The notes below the pieces were generated by a model. The model was given only the letters and a program-made list of their open reading frames with translations, had not been told where the DNA came from and made no database searches. From Moorena bouillonii PNG (GTDB lineage: Bacteria > Cyanobacteriota > Cyanobacteriia > Cyanobacteriales > Coleofasciculaceae), in NCBI RefSeq assembly GCF_001942495.1, contig NZ_MKZS01000001.1, forward strand, positions 1,944,266 to 2,008,265: a DNA stretch of 64,000 bases, written 5' to 3'. Shown piece by piece: positions 15,822-25,130 of this stretch (the stretch's first letter is position 1; each line of letters begins with the position of its first letter). The translations under genes and the position numbers were made by a program.

Positions 15822-17132
15822 TTAAAGAGTTAACGATTGCGGATCAGTTTCAATCAACTTCGCCAAGTCTTGCAAGAACGCTGCCGCATCAGTACCATAG
15901 ATAATCCGGTGGTCACAGGTAATATTGACTTGCATCTGACGCTTTACACCCATCATGCCGTCAGGGGTAGCTACTACCGTAGGACGGGATGCACCAATGG
16001 CCAAAATAGAACCCTGTCCTGGGGGCAAAATCGCATCAAACCGGTCTACACCAAACATTCCTAAATTGGATAGGGTGAAAGTACCGGAATTATATTCCTC
16101 TGGCTGCAACTGCTTAGTTCTGGCACGGTCTACTAAATCTTTCCAAGTGCGAGACAGAGAATAAATATCCAGCTGCTCCGCATGGCGCAATACTGGGGTA
16201 ATCAAGCCACCATCAGCCATTGCCACAGCCACAGCTACATTAATGGAACTGTGATACTGAATTCCCCGTTCGGTATAACTAGCATTAACCAAGGGATGCT
16301 TCTGCAAGGTAACCGCTACTGCCTTAGCCAGCAGCCCGGTCATGGTAACACCCTTAGGCTTAATTTTTTTGTATAACTTATCTAACTCATCGGTAGTGAT
16401 GGTGTAACCAACCCTGAAGGTAGGCACTTGCAGGCTGACCATCATATTCCTCACCACTGCATTTTGCAGGGTATTGAACGGCACCACTTCTCCGAGGGGT
16501 ACAGCTGCAGGAGGTGCTGGCAGAGGTGCTGGCAGAGGTGCTGGGGTGGGAGTGGGCATTACAGCCGCTGTCGGGGGTGCTGCTTGGGTGGTGGCTGCTG
16601 GTGTCGGAGGAGTGATAACTTTACCTGCTGCTGCTTCCACATCCTCAGCCACAATCCTGCCATGGGGACCACTTCCTCTCAAGGTATTGAGATCAACCTT
16701 TAATTCCTTCGCTAGTTTACGAGCTCGGGGAGAAGCAATAATTCTGCCATTACGGCGGCTGGGAGTATCAGCAACTGCAGCAAGAGCTGTCTGTACCGGT
16801 TCTGGGGTTGAAGCCGTTGCTTGCTGAGCTGTTGCTGTGTCAGTAGCTGGTGTAGATTGGGCAGCTTGTTGTTTAGCTGCTTCAATTTCCGCTTCCGTTT
16901 CCGCAATCAGAGCAATCGGGGCTCCCACCGGAGCAGAGTCACCAGCTGATACCGTGATTGTGGCAAGATAGCCTTCATAGAAGGACTCAACGTCCATATC
17001 AGCCTTATCCGACTCAACCACCACCACGGTTTCACCTTTTTCGACTTTGTCTCCCGGAGATTTTTCCCAGGAAACGATTTTGCCTTCGGTCATGGTTGAA
17101 CTGAGGGCGGGCATGAAAACTTCGTGAATCAT
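15822..17132 (-). CDS. pdhC: Pyruvate dehydrogenase E2, dihydrolipoyl acetyltransferase
   Basis: A 436-residue E2 subunit. The single N-terminal lipoyl domain carries Lys43 in ESDKADMDVES. A peripheral-subunit-binding domain spans about 130-165 (RIIASPRARKLAKEL). Two Ala/Pro/Thr linkers follow, then the acetyltransferase domain from about 210 with His407 in CDHRIIYG. The Tyr where most bacterial E2s have Asp (HRxxDG) is, as far as I recall, characteristic of the cyanobacterial/plastid type. It transfers acetyl from lipoyl to CoA to make acetyl-CoA. No E1 or E3 gene is adjacent, as is usual in cyanobacteria. The start is ATG at 17132. Confidence 0.93.
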   Translation of the reverse strand: MIHEVFMPALSSTMTEGKIVSWEKSPGDKVEKGETVVVVESDKADMDVESFYEGYLATITVSAGDSAPVGAPIALIAETEAEIEAAKQQAAQSTPATDTATAQQATASTPEPVQTALAAVADTPSRRNGRIIASPRARKLAKELKVDLNTLRGSGPHGRIVAEDVEAAAGKVITPPTPAATTQAAPPTAAVMPTPTPAPLPAPLPAPPAAVPLGEVVPFNTLQNAVVRNMMVSLQVPTFRVGYTITTDELDKLYKKIKPKGVTMTGLLAKAVAVTLQKHPLVNASYTERGIQYHSSINVAVAVAMADGGLITPVLRHAEQLDIYSLSRTWKDLVDRARTKQLQPEEYNSGTFTLSNLGMFGVDRFDAILPPGQGSILAIGASRPTVVATPDGMMGVKRQMQVNITCDHRIIYGTDAAAFLQDLAKLIETDPQSLTL

Positions 17133-17875
17133 GGGGTGGTCTTCTAAATCAATTCTAGTGAGCTAGCAAAAACATGATGCCAGCTTGCATTGTAACTTGA
17201 ATAAGCCCCAGAAAGCCATCGTACTGTGTAAAGAAACCATGAGCCAGAGGGCTTCGATGGTTTTCTACAATACGGATATCCTCTTTTTGCTCAGGATTAG
17301 GGATTAGGGGAGTGGGTAGCTACCCATCACTCTATACATGCTCATGGCTCTTAACTAAGCGATGCAGCGCCGACCTGCGGGGGTTTCCCCCATGAGCGAC
17401 TGCATCAAGAAAAGCTCTTATCTAGCAAAGGGAACAGCGGATCTGGGAGTAGGGAGCGGTGCGACCCAAGGGCGATTTACTCGCCCATTGGAAAGCGCAC
17501 CGAGGGAGTAGGGAGTAGGGAACTTTTGATCAAAAATTTCCACAATTCATTATAGGTACCCTATCCGTTGACTACTGACAGGGTTAGTCTAAGAGCTGGT
17601 TTAGTATAGCCTTAAATCTTATTGATTTTGGTTGGTGGATGAAGGTAACTTCACTGAATCTTTAATTAACCAAATAAAACCTTAAAGAAATGAATAAATT
17701 ATTCCAAGACAGTTACCTTATACCTAACCTATAGGTTAATTAATCATAAAATAACTATAATCATCTATTTATTCCCTGAATAGTAGCTATTACAGGTTAA
17801 TTAAAATCCTAAAAATAAGATATAAAAATAAATTTTAGCGCTAAAATTCAGTCAGTATTGAGGGGTATAAAAGCC
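17133..17875. other. 743-bp repeat-bearing intergenic region
   Basis: It contains the GCGACTGCATC palindrome (17359-17407), GGGAGTA heptamers interrupted by a GGTGCG-family repeat at 17458-17501, and an A/T-rich promoter-like stretch from about 17640 to the PEP-CTERM gene. No gene seen. Confidence 0.65.
17458..17501. repeat. GGTGCG...CGCACC repeat inserted in a GGGAGTA array
   Basis: A 44-bp palindromic repeat GGTGCGACCCAAGGGCG to GGAAAGCGCACC, with GGGAGTA heptamers on both sides. This suggests insertion into a heptamer array. Confidence 0.6.
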
Positions 17876-18619
17876 ATGAAAAAGTTATCAAAACTTACGC
17901 TCACAGCTGCCTTAGTTACTTTGGGCACAGTAGGGGCTAATCCCGCTCTAGCTGATACATACTTACTGGATTTTGAAAAGGATGATGCTGGTAAGGTTCT
18001 CAAGGCTGGAACTAAGACAAATATTGGTGAGCAATGGGCAAAATTCGGTGTGCATATAACCAGTAACAAAGGGTCTAATCATCCCTTAAGGTTATTCAAC
18101 AGCAATTGCGGACCTGATTTTGGGATTACATGCAGCGGTGGAGACGCTGACTTAGCCACGGGACCTTCATTTGGTACGAAGCCACAGGGTAATGTTCTAA
18201 TTATCAACGAGAACACAAATGAAGAACCTGACGACTGGGCTGGCGGTGGCATCATTTCCTTTGTTTTTGATCAAGCCGTTTCTGTTGATTACGTCACCCT
18301 TCTAGACATTGATGAGAATCCGAAGAATAAAAACGGATATCTGGAAGCGTTTCTGGAGGATGGCACAACAGAGAAACAATCACTAAAATTTGGCACAGAC
18401 AACTCCCTATCCACTTACCGTTTCAGGGATATTCCCGAGTATTCAGTGACCAAGCTAGATATTAAACTACCAGGAAGTGGTGCGGTATCTGGCATCAAGT
18501 TTCGCAATTTTCCAGAGCCCCCTAAACCTTCTAAGAAAGTTCCCGAACCAACTGCGACATTGGGTCTGTTGATGTTGGGTGCTATGGGTGCCGGGTCAGT
18601 GTTCAAGCGCTATAAATAA
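17876..18619 (+). CDS. PEP-CTERM sorting domain protein
   Basis: 247 residues from the ATG at 17876, which has GAGGGG about 11 nt upstream; a TTG at 17858 would add six residues. The signal peptide (KKLSKLTLTAALVTLGTVG) ends near NPALAD. The body is a beta-rich domain with YLLDFEKDDAG, a Cys pair in NCGPDFGITC and a VDYVTLLDID strand, reminiscent of secreted carbohydrate-binding-like domains but not assigned. The C-terminus has VPEPTATLGLLMLG, a hydrophobic helix and the basic end FKRYK, the PEP-CTERM exosortase signal. It is probably exported and envelope-associated. Confidence 0.85.
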   Translation: MKKLSKLTLTAALVTLGTVGANPALADTYLLDFEKDDAGKVLKAGTKTNIGEQWAKFGVHITSNKGSNHPLRLFNSNCGPDFGITCSGGDADLATGPSFGTKPQGNVLIINENTNEEPDDWAGGGIISFVFDQAVSVDYVTLLDIDENPKNKNGYLEAFLEDGTTEKQSLKFGTDNSLSTYRFRDIPEYSVTKLDIKLPGSGAVSGIKFRNFPEPPKPSKKVPEPTATLGLLMLGAMGAGSVFKRYK

Positions 18620-19004
18620 TGCCATCGTAAGCATTCAGCTATCAGCTATCAGCTTATGTGCTACGCACACGCTACGCGAACAGCTTTTGAATGAAAGAGG
18701 TAAGTATTCGTTTAATCTCAGTTCCCTGGCCTTTCGGCCTTGCTAATTGAGGTGCCCAAGGGAAAAATTCATAGTCTTTGGCTTTGAGTCCGTTGAACTC
18801 GTCAGCCGGATAGCTTGTTTTAAGCTGACCGCTGACGGCTGATAGCTGAACGCTTACGCCATCAGTAATTAAATGGGCTTGGATTGAGGGGATAATGTGT
18901 TTTGTTGAGTGTTAAGTATTGAGTGTTGAGTTTTAACCCTTGACGGTTGACTGTCAACAGCCGACAAGTTAGGTTGAATCCTATTGAATCAAACTTGGTA
19001 TGAG
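18620..19004. other. Intergenic region with AGCTATC repeats
   Basis: It holds a short CAGCTAT array, the GCTACGCGAACAGC palindrome and a GCTGACGGCTGATAGCTGA segment, then TGAGTGT-type repeats before the lipoprotein gene. No gene seen. Confidence 0.6.
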
Positions 19005-19487
19005 ATGCTTAACAAAAAACTTTCCTTGACCGTGCTTACAGGTATTATCCTAATCCTGAGTGCTTGCAATCTGATTAGCAAACCCCCTGCACCCAAACCA
19101 ATTCAGTCTCCTGCTAATGTTCAGACTAAACGAGAAGACTACAAAGCCATTGACCTAGCCAATAAGGCAAAACCGGATCAACTGATTGGTGCCGATCCAA
19201 AAGCGATCGCATTATCTACCTTTGGTCAAAACCAATCAATGTTGATTGAAGGAAACTTCGATCAACAGGTCAAGGTAGATTATCCTAAACCTGATCAGGC
19301 GGTAGTCACCATCACTCAAACGGGTTTACCGGATGACTCTGTACGTGGCATCCGGTATCGTATTGAGTTATCCCCCAAAGAATCAGCCCAAACTGGCAAA
19401 CAGTGGCAGGTTATGTGGGCTGGTCAACAGTTTACCTGTCGAGAGGGACGGGGTCATCAGGATTGGTCAACGGAATTTTGCCAGTAA
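19005..19487 (+). CDS. Conserved lipoprotein of unknown function
   Basis: 160 residues from the ATG at 19005; a TTG at 18984 is the alternative. A lipoprotein signal peptide with lipobox LSAC is followed by a Pro-rich linker (KPPAPKPIQSP). The soluble domain has YRIELSP and ends with paired cysteines (FTCREGRGH, TEFCQ) that could form a disulfide. Probably anchored at the periplasmic side of a membrane. No family was recognised. A perfect bidirectional hairpin lies downstream. Confidence 0.7.
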   Translation: MLNKKLSLTVLTGIILILSACNLISKPPAPKPIQSPANVQTKREDYKAIDLANKAKPDQLIGADPKAIALSTFGQNQSMLIEGNFDQQVKVDYPKPDQAVVTITQTGLPDDSVRGIRYRIELSPKESAQTGKQWQVMWAGQQFTCREGRGHQDWSTEFCQ

Positions 19488-19536
19488 TGGCTGGATCAAT
19501 GGCAAAGGGGTGAAAGACAATACAGAGATTTTTAAA

Positions 19537-19574
19537 CACGGATAGACAGATAACCAACTATCTGTCTATCCGTG
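19537..19574. terminator. Perfect 16-bp hairpin between convergent genes
   Basis: CACGGATAGACAGATA (19537-19552) is perfectly inverted at 19559-19574 with a 6-nt loop. It sits between the convergent lipoprotein and ylqD genes and probably terminates both, although the right arm is followed by only a short T-rich stretch. Confidence 0.65.
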
Positions 19575-19636
19575 TCTATTGATCTGGTGTGATCTTTTCC
19601 TTAATCTGTAGCTATTAATTCAGCCTTGACATCGTG

Positions 19637-20086
19637 CTAAATATCACCGCGAATCTCTTGGATAACCCCATCCCGCAGCAGAATTTCTACGTTCATCTTT
19701 TTGACTAGGTTATCTCCCTCTTCCACCCTGAAGAAGCTTTCTAGCTGACCTTGACTAACTTCTTGGTCGAGTTCGAGGGTTTGGACTTGTTGTAGTTGCT
19801 GAAGTTGCTGGTTTTTCTGGTCTAGCAGTTCACTTTTCTTTTGATTGACCTGCATTTGAATGCTTTCAATTTGTTGCGATACCTGAGGACCAGGAGGATC
19901 CATGCTCTGCTTTTTAATCTCAGCGATCGCTTTTTGTCCCTGGATATCAATCTGTTGCAGTTGGCCGTCGATTTGGTTGATTTGATTTTGTAGTTGTTGC
20001 TGAACCTCTTCTTTCCATCGAGGGGTAACGATGGCTTTGATATTAATTGGCCGTTTCAATAGTAAGTTCTTGTTAGAGTCGTCCAT
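19637..20086 (-). CDS. ylqD: YlqD family protein
   Basis: 149 residues from the ATG at 20086; a TTG at 20143 would add 19. It has the YlqD start KAIVTPRWKEEVQQQL, a long Gln-rich coiled coil (about 50-110) and a small C-terminal domain ending RDGVIQEIRGD. The function of YlqD proteins is unknown; the family is conserved in cyanobacteria and Bacillus. It follows the acyl-ACP synthetase gene on the same strand, 146 bp downstream, and may share its transcript. Confidence 0.8.
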   Translation of the reverse strand: MDDSNKNLLLKRPINIKAIVTPRWKEEVQQQLQNQINQIDGQLQQIDIQGQKAIAEIKKQSMDPPGPQVSQQIESIQMQVNQKKSELLDQKNQQLQQLQQVQTLELDQEVSQGQLESFFRVEEGDNLVKKMNVEILLRDGVIQEIRGDI

Positions 20087-20232
20087 ATGCGTTCCACTAT
20101 CTAAGTTTGAGGGATTGAGAGTTTGACTGGTTATATTACTCAATAATTCTTAAAAAGAAGATTGAGGTTCAGTCTCAAGGTTCGAGGCCTGCACCTCTAA
20201 ACCTTCTAACGTTTTAACTTTATTGCCCTCGA

Positions 20233-22212
20233 TTAAGCAAACATCGCGTCAATGATAGCGCGATAGCGTTCGGTGACTACAGGTCGTCGGATTTTAAAGG
20301 TTTGAGTCATCATGCCATTTTCCTGGGAAAACGGCTCTAGAATCAGCCTAAAGGTGCTAATACGGTCATCTGGCCGATAACCTGGGCGATTTTTGACTTC
20401 TCGGTTTAATTCAGTCCGGTATAAAGTCTGAACCTCTTTAAGATTTAAATCAACATCTGGAGCAAATACGTCAAGGGGAAGATTTTGACCCGCTGCCCAC
20501 CCTTGTAAGGCATCTAAATTTGGTACTATTAAAGCACCCAATGCCTTTTGGTCTTGACCTAACAGGATAATCTGGTCAATGTAAGCACTACGCAAACAAG
20601 CATCTTCTATCGGTTGTGGCTCAATATTTTCCCCATTGGTGAGAACTATAGTATCTTTGGCTCTGCCAGTTAGGACTAAATCATTCTGGGGGGTAACCCA
20701 ACCTAAATCCCCTGTATTAAACCACCGGTCTAGATCAATTGCCTTAGCAGTAGCTTCTGGTTTGTGATAATACTCCTGCATCACCTGTGGTCCTTTTACC
20801 ATCACCAACCCTCGTTGACCTTGGGGTAAAGGCTGATGAGTCTTAGGGTCAACAATCCGGATTTGAGTGTCCGGTAAAGGTGGTCCAGCACTAAAACGCA
20901 GGTTACGATACGAACGCCTAGCATTAGTAACGGGAGAGGTTTCGGTTAACCCATAGCCTACTAGGACTTCGACACCAATAATCTCAAAGAAGTTATCCAA
21001 GTGCCGAGCTAAGGAACCCCCACCACTAACGACTTGCTTGATTTGTCCCCCAGTGGCTTCCCGGACTTTTTGATAAACTAGTTTATTAGCCAATTGATGA
21101 ACCGGCCATAAATAGGAAGCTTGCACTGTGGCCAATAGTTTTTGGATAGGTGTTGGATTTAAATTATCTAAGGTCAACCCCTGAGCAAGCCGCCGTGCAT
21201 CAATGTAGCGTTGACTGTACCCTAGCAGGTTTTGGACTAATTTCTGCTTACCTTCCGGTTGCTCACGAAACTGCTTTTGCACCCCCTCATAGATCGATTC
21301 CCACAGTCGCGGTACTCCGACCATAAAGTTAGGTTTGAAGGTTTTAAGGTCTTTTTTGACATGGCGCAGGTTGGTGTAAATCTGGGTGCAACCCTGAGAT
21401 AATAGAAAATACTCCGCTGAGCGTTCGTAGGCGTGCCAGGTAGGCAGGATAGAAAGAACGCGATCGCCTTTTTCAATTTCTATTACTGTACCAAGGGTGT
21501 TGACCTGATGCAGGAGATTACCATGGCTCAGCATCACCCCTTTGGGTTTACCTGTGGTACCAGAGGTATATAGCAGAGTTGCCAAGGTTTCCCGGTTGTG
21601 GTTAGCTTTGGTAAGAGACCGAGATGCCCCGGCTTCCATGAGTTGAGTATAGTTAACAATTTGTCGGGATGATCCGGTCGATAGTGGTTGTTCTTCAGAA
21701 AGGAGAATCACTAATTTAATCGGTAGCCCATCCAAGCGATCGCCTAATTTTTCCAAAGTTTTGAGGTTTTCTAGCACTACAGCAGTGCTACCGCTATCTT
21801 CGAGAATATAAAGCAATTCCTGCCGTTCTGCTTGACCTGAGCGCACCACATTTACTGCTCCTGCAGTCATGATACCCTGATCGGCAACTAGCCATCGAGG
21901 AGAATTATCAGCAAATAACGCAATTCGGGTAGGAATACCCTTCTCATCCAGTGTTGGCTGGAAGCCTAGGGATTGTAATCCAGCCGCAAATTGCTCGATT
22001 TGCTCGTGCAACTGGGTATAGGTCAGGGTCGAAGCTGGAGCACCATGAGCTCCCACAGCGTGAGGGTCTTGCAGAGCAATGATTGACCCAAAGCGTTGGG
22101 CAGCAAGGGGCCAAATTTCTGGTATCGACTGTAGTGAAGAGTAATCAGCAACACGCCTGAGGTAAACTCTCTCTTGTTGTCTAAGGCGTTCTGCATACTG
22201 GTTTTTCGACAT
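20233..22212 (-). CDS. aas: Long-chain acyl-ACP synthetase / AMP-dependent fatty acid ligase
   Basis: A 659-residue adenylate-forming enzyme. It has the P-loop YTSGTTGKPKGVMLSHG near residue 216, GYGLTETSP near 425, the core D in WFNTGDLGW near 505 and the hinge RAKDTIVLTNGENIEP. Cyanobacterial proteins of this type, such as Synechocystis slr1609, activate free fatty acids to acyl-ACP for recycling into membrane lipids. CoA-ligase activity cannot be excluded from sequence. Full length with an ATG at 22212. Confidence 0.88.
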   Translation of the reverse strand: MSKNQYAERLRQQERVYLRRVADYSSLQSIPEIWPLAAQRFGSIIALQDPHAVGAHGAPASTLTYTQLHEQIEQFAAGLQSLGFQPTLDEKGIPTRIALFADNSPRWLVADQGIMTAGAVNVVRSGQAERQELLYILEDSGSTAVVLENLKTLEKLGDRLDGLPIKLVILLSEEQPLSTGSSRQIVNYTQLMEAGASRSLTKANHNRETLATLLYTSGTTGKPKGVMLSHGNLLHQVNTLGTVIEIEKGDRVLSILPTWHAYERSAEYFLLSQGCTQIYTNLRHVKKDLKTFKPNFMVGVPRLWESIYEGVQKQFREQPEGKQKLVQNLLGYSQRYIDARRLAQGLTLDNLNPTPIQKLLATVQASYLWPVHQLANKLVYQKVREATGGQIKQVVSGGGSLARHLDNFFEIIGVEVLVGYGLTETSPVTNARRSYRNLRFSAGPPLPDTQIRIVDPKTHQPLPQGQRGLVMVKGPQVMQEYYHKPEATAKAIDLDRWFNTGDLGWVTPQNDLVLTGRAKDTIVLTNGENIEPQPIEDACLRSAYIDQIILLGQDQKALGALIVPNLDALQGWAAGQNLPLDVFAPDVDLNLKEVQTLYRTELNREVKNRPGYRPDDRISTFRLILEPFSQENGMMTQTFKIRRPVVTERYRAIIDAMFA

Positions 22213-22684
22213 TCATCAACTCCCTGATTCCTTAGGTAGCTCTTTCTACCATACTCTTATGCTCAGAGGTGATTGGCAGTGTTGAGTGGACACTATAGTT
22301 TCTGTCTTAGATGAAGTCTGGTTAATCACTCGTAGAATAATCCACACTCACCAGAGTTACCAAAGTCCAATCTACTACTATAACTTGTCCCCACACCCGG
22401 TCACCCTACCCCCTACCCCCAATTGAAAGCTTCCCTGTAGCCTAAACCAATAATAAATAGCGGCTAGACATAGGCGAAGCCTTCTCGAAGATGACACAGT
22501 CCGCGCTTCGCTGACTAGATGATCAAAATAATCAACGGGGTTTTAAACCGGGATTTGGTATCAGAAGATACATGAATTTTGTAGCATTAAAGCTCAACTG
22601 AGGAACTATACTGGTTCAGAATTAGTTTTCAATTTCCACCCTACTATAAATAGCATTACCATCTTTGCCAAGTAAAGGATTCTG
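22213..22684. other. Divergent upstream region of aas and arsM
   Basis: 472 bp with no gene. It includes a partial GGCGAAGCCTTCTCG palindrome near 22470 and A/T-rich DNA near arsM. No ArsR-type dyad like the one before arsR was found. Confidence 0.5.
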
Positions 22685-23653
22685 ATGACCTATCTCGAAA
22701 CAACTGCTGAATTTTATTCTGAAGTCGCCCAAACACCCCAAGTTGGTTTGTGTTGTGTCCAAAGTAGCCCCTTACAACTGCCAGGACTGAAAATTCCTCC
22801 ACTGATGGCGGAGATGAATTATGGCTGCGGTACTACGGTACATCCCACAGAACTCAGCAATCAGCCAACTGTCCTCTATGTCGGTGTTGGTGGTGGCTTG
22901 GAGGCGTTACAATTTGCTTATTTTTCCCAACGTCCAGGGGGTGTGATTGCTGTTGAGCCAGTTCAGGCCATGCGGGAGGCGGCTACCCGTAACCTGAAGA
23001 TTGCTGCTGAAGACAATTCCTGGTTTGACCAAAGTTTTGTGGAAATTCGGGAAGGGGATGCCTTTGCCCTACCGATGCCAGATGATTCTGTAGATGTGGT
23101 TGCTCAGAATTGCCTATTCAACATTTTTGAACCGGCTGACCTGATGAAGGCACTCAAAGAAGCCTATCGAGTTTTAAAACCAGGTGGACGACTGTTAATG
23201 AGTGACCCGATTGCAACTCGTCCGATTCCACCCCATCTACAGGAAGATGAGCGGCTACGAGCTATGTGTCTGTCTGGTGCGCTCACTTATCAATCCTATG
23301 TCCAACACTTGGTCAGGTCAGGTTTTGGTCAAGTAGAAATTCGAGCAAAGCGTCCCTATCGGCTTCTGGATTGCCAAAACTACAACCTCGAAGAACCCCT
23401 GCTGCTGGAAAGTCTGGATTCTGTTTCTTTCAAAGTTGTGATCCCAGAAGATGGACCATGCATTTTTACTGGCAAGACAGCAATTTACATGGGCGCGGAA
23501 GAATTTTTTGATGACAATGCGGGACACATCCTCTCCCGTGGTGTGCCAGCGGCTGTTTGTGATAAAACAGCCGCGAAATTAGCAAAGGTGAATCCAGAAG
23601 AAATCTTAGTCACTGATTCAACTTGGCACTATGTTGGTGGTGGTTGTTGTTAA
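22685..23653 (+). CDS. arsM: Arsenosugar-pathway arsenite methyltransferase ArsM
   Basis: 322 residues. The Rossmann methyltransferase core has LYVGVGGGLEAL (motif I), AVEPVQAM, a DGDAF-like loop and LKPGGRLLMSDP. Cysteines for As(III) are visible at the N-terminal CC (GLCCVQS), in NYGCGT, and at the C-terminal GGGCC. This architecture matches the cyanobacterial arsenosugar-type ArsM, which methylates arsenite with SAM to dimethylarsenic. The assignment is strengthened by arsS immediately downstream. The ATG follows AAAGGA. Cytoplasmic. The gap to arsS is filled by a heptamer array and a recent MITE. Confidence 0.88.
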   Translation: MTYLETTAEFYSEVAQTPQVGLCCVQSSPLQLPGLKIPPLMAEMNYGCGTTVHPTELSNQPTVLYVGVGGGLEALQFAYFSQRPGGVIAVEPVQAMREAATRNLKIAAEDNSWFDQSFVEIREGDAFALPMPDDSVDVVAQNCLFNIFEPADLMKALKEAYRVLKPGGRLLMSDPIATRPIPPHLQEDERLRAMCLSGALTYQSYVQHLVRSGFGQVEIRAKRPYRLLDCQNYNLEEPLLLESLDSVSFKVVIPEDGPCIFTGKTAIYMGAEEFFDDNAGHILSRGVPAAVCDKTAAKLAKVNPEEILVTDSTWHYVGGGCC

Positions 23654-23667
23654 AGGTGAAGGATTAA

Positions 23668-23716
23668 GTATGAAGTATGAAGTATGAAGTATGAAGTATG
23701 AAGTATGAAGTATGAA
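23668..23716. repeat. (GTATGAA)n heptamer array
   Basis: About seven tandem copies of AGTATGA right after the arsM stop. Confidence 0.9.
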
Positions 23717-23844
23717 TGCTGTTCATCTTTGGTTTCTTTAGTAGAGTAGGCTTAAAAATAAAAACCATGGATTTGTTGATCAACCAATCCATGGTCTAAT
23801 TAAAGATTAGTAAATTACAAATCCTACTTTAGAAGTAATACTTC

Positions 23845-23999
23845 AGAGGATATCTGAAAAGTTTTTTGATACTGAATTTTGCCCCCCTAGCCCCCCAACT
23901 TTGGGGGGAACAAGAGTCAATTTGCTTCTAAAAGTCCCCCAAAATTGGGGGACCAACGGGGGCTTGGATGTAGCAAATGAGACTTCTCAGACAACCTCT
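23845..23999. mobile_element. Family-A MITE, copy 1 (155 bp)
   Basis: Runs from AGAGGATATCTGAAAAG to CTTCTCAGACAACCTCT; the ends are imperfect inverted repeats around C5/G5 palindromes. Visual alignment shows one mismatch to the copy at 41395-41549 over 155 bp. It lies between arsM and arsS and artificially lengthens the arsS reading frame upstream. Confidence 0.8.
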
Positions 24000-24053
24000 C
24001 AGAAGTCATCCTTCAAAATTAATACTTCTAGCAATTACAAGTCAATAAAACTT

Positions 24054-25049
24054 ATGATTAAAACAGACGTTTCAGCTGTTACACCGTTCCGTAATAAACT
24101 GCAAGCTCCCTTAAGTAAACACCCAATCACGGTTTTACAAATTAATCTGGGGAAGCGTTGTAATCTAGCTTGTACTCACTGCCATGTGGAAGCTGGTCCT
24201 AAACGAACTGAAGAACTTTCTCCAGAAATTTGTGACCAGCTTATTACGCTGATTCATCAGTTTCCTCAAATTAAGACGGTTGACTTGACTGGTGGTGCGC
24301 CAGAGATGAATTATGGCTTTAAGCCATTAGTTGAAGCAGCATACAAAACCGGAAAGGAGGTGATTGTTCGGTCAAATTTGACCATTTATTTTGAACCGGG
24401 ATATGAGGATATACCTGACTATTTCGCTAAGCACCAATTACGAGTAGTGGCTTCTTTGCCTTGTTATTTGGAAGATAATGTAGATAAAATGCGCGGCAAA
24501 GGGGTTTACGATGATTCGATTCGGGCGATTCAATGGCTGAATCGATTGGGCTATGGGAGAAACCCCAAATTAATTATTGATTTGGTCTATAATCCTTCCT
24601 TGCCAAGGAGTGAAAAATTTTCTATGACTCCTAATCAGCTTAACTTGGAGAAGGATTATAAAATGTTCCTAAAAGAACATTTTGATATTAACTTCAACCA
24701 GCTATTTACAATTACCAATATCCCCGTTGGTAGAACAAAGTTTTATTTACAACGTACCAAGCTATATGCTCCCTATATGGCGTTTCTAGAAAATAGTTTC
24801 AATGCCAGTACGGTGCAGCATTTGATGTGTCGCAATGAACTGTCTATTGACTATCTGGGTAATGTCTACGATTGCGATTTTAATCAGATGGAAAATGTAG
24901 CAGCAACGTCTGACACTGGAGAAAGGTTGACAGTTAGTAAACTTCTCGAAGCAGGAAGTTTAGACATAATTGAGGAAATTCGCACCGCTTCCTATTGCTA
25001 TGGCTGTACAGCAGGGTCTGGTTCCAGTTGTGGTGGTGCTTTGATTTGA
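24054..25049 (+). CDS. arsS: Arsenosugar biosynthesis radical SAM protein ArsS
   Basis: 331 residues from the ATG at 24054. The open frame extends upstream into a MITE and should not be counted. It has the radical SAM cluster CNLACTHC (Cys36, Cys40, Cys43), the SAM-binding LTGGAPEMN near residue 80, and a C-terminal domain (DUF3641 type) with CRNELSIDYLGN, YDCDFNQ and the Cys-rich YCYGCTAGSGSSCGG. ArsS catalyses addition of the SAM-derived 5'-deoxyadenosyl group to dimethylarsenic, an early step to oxo-arsenosugars. Full length and adjacent to arsM and arsR. Confidence 0.92.
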   Translation: MIKTDVSAVTPFRNKLQAPLSKHPITVLQINLGKRCNLACTHCHVEAGPKRTEELSPEICDQLITLIHQFPQIKTVDLTGGAPEMNYGFKPLVEAAYKTGKEVIVRSNLTIYFEPGYEDIPDYFAKHQLRVVASLPCYLEDNVDKMRGKGVYDDSIRAIQWLNRLGYGRNPKLIIDLVYNPSLPRSEKFSMTPNQLNLEKDYKMFLKEHFDINFNQLFTITNIPVGRTKFYLQRTKLYAPYMAFLENSFNASTVQHLMCRNELSIDYLGNVYDCDFNQMENVAATSDTGERLTVSKLLEAGSLDIIEEIRTASYCYGCTAGSGSSCGGALI

Positions 25050-25076
25050 TCTAATCACAGTTTTTTTTTGATTATA

Positions 25077-25096
25077 ATATGAATGGATTTTCATAT
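25077..25096. promoter_or_regulatory. Candidate ArsR operator dyad
   Basis: ATATGAA (25077-25083) is inverted as TTCATAT (25090-25096) across a 6-bp spacer, 34 bp before the arsR start. TGAA...TTCA dyads are typical ArsR/SmtB binding sites. This is inferred; the position supports autoregulation of arsR and the pst genes downstream. Confidence 0.5.
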
Positions 25097-25130
25097 CAAT
25101 GATAATTCAACTGCTGAGAATAGCTGAATC

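Noticed and set aside
16474..16827. 117-codon ORF opposite the E2 gene
   Set aside because: It is an antisense shadow of the Ala/Pro-rich linker of pdhC.
23901..24053. Upstream extension of arsS by 51 codons
   Set aside because: It lies inside the Family-A MITE; the ATG at 24054 gives the normal ArsS length.
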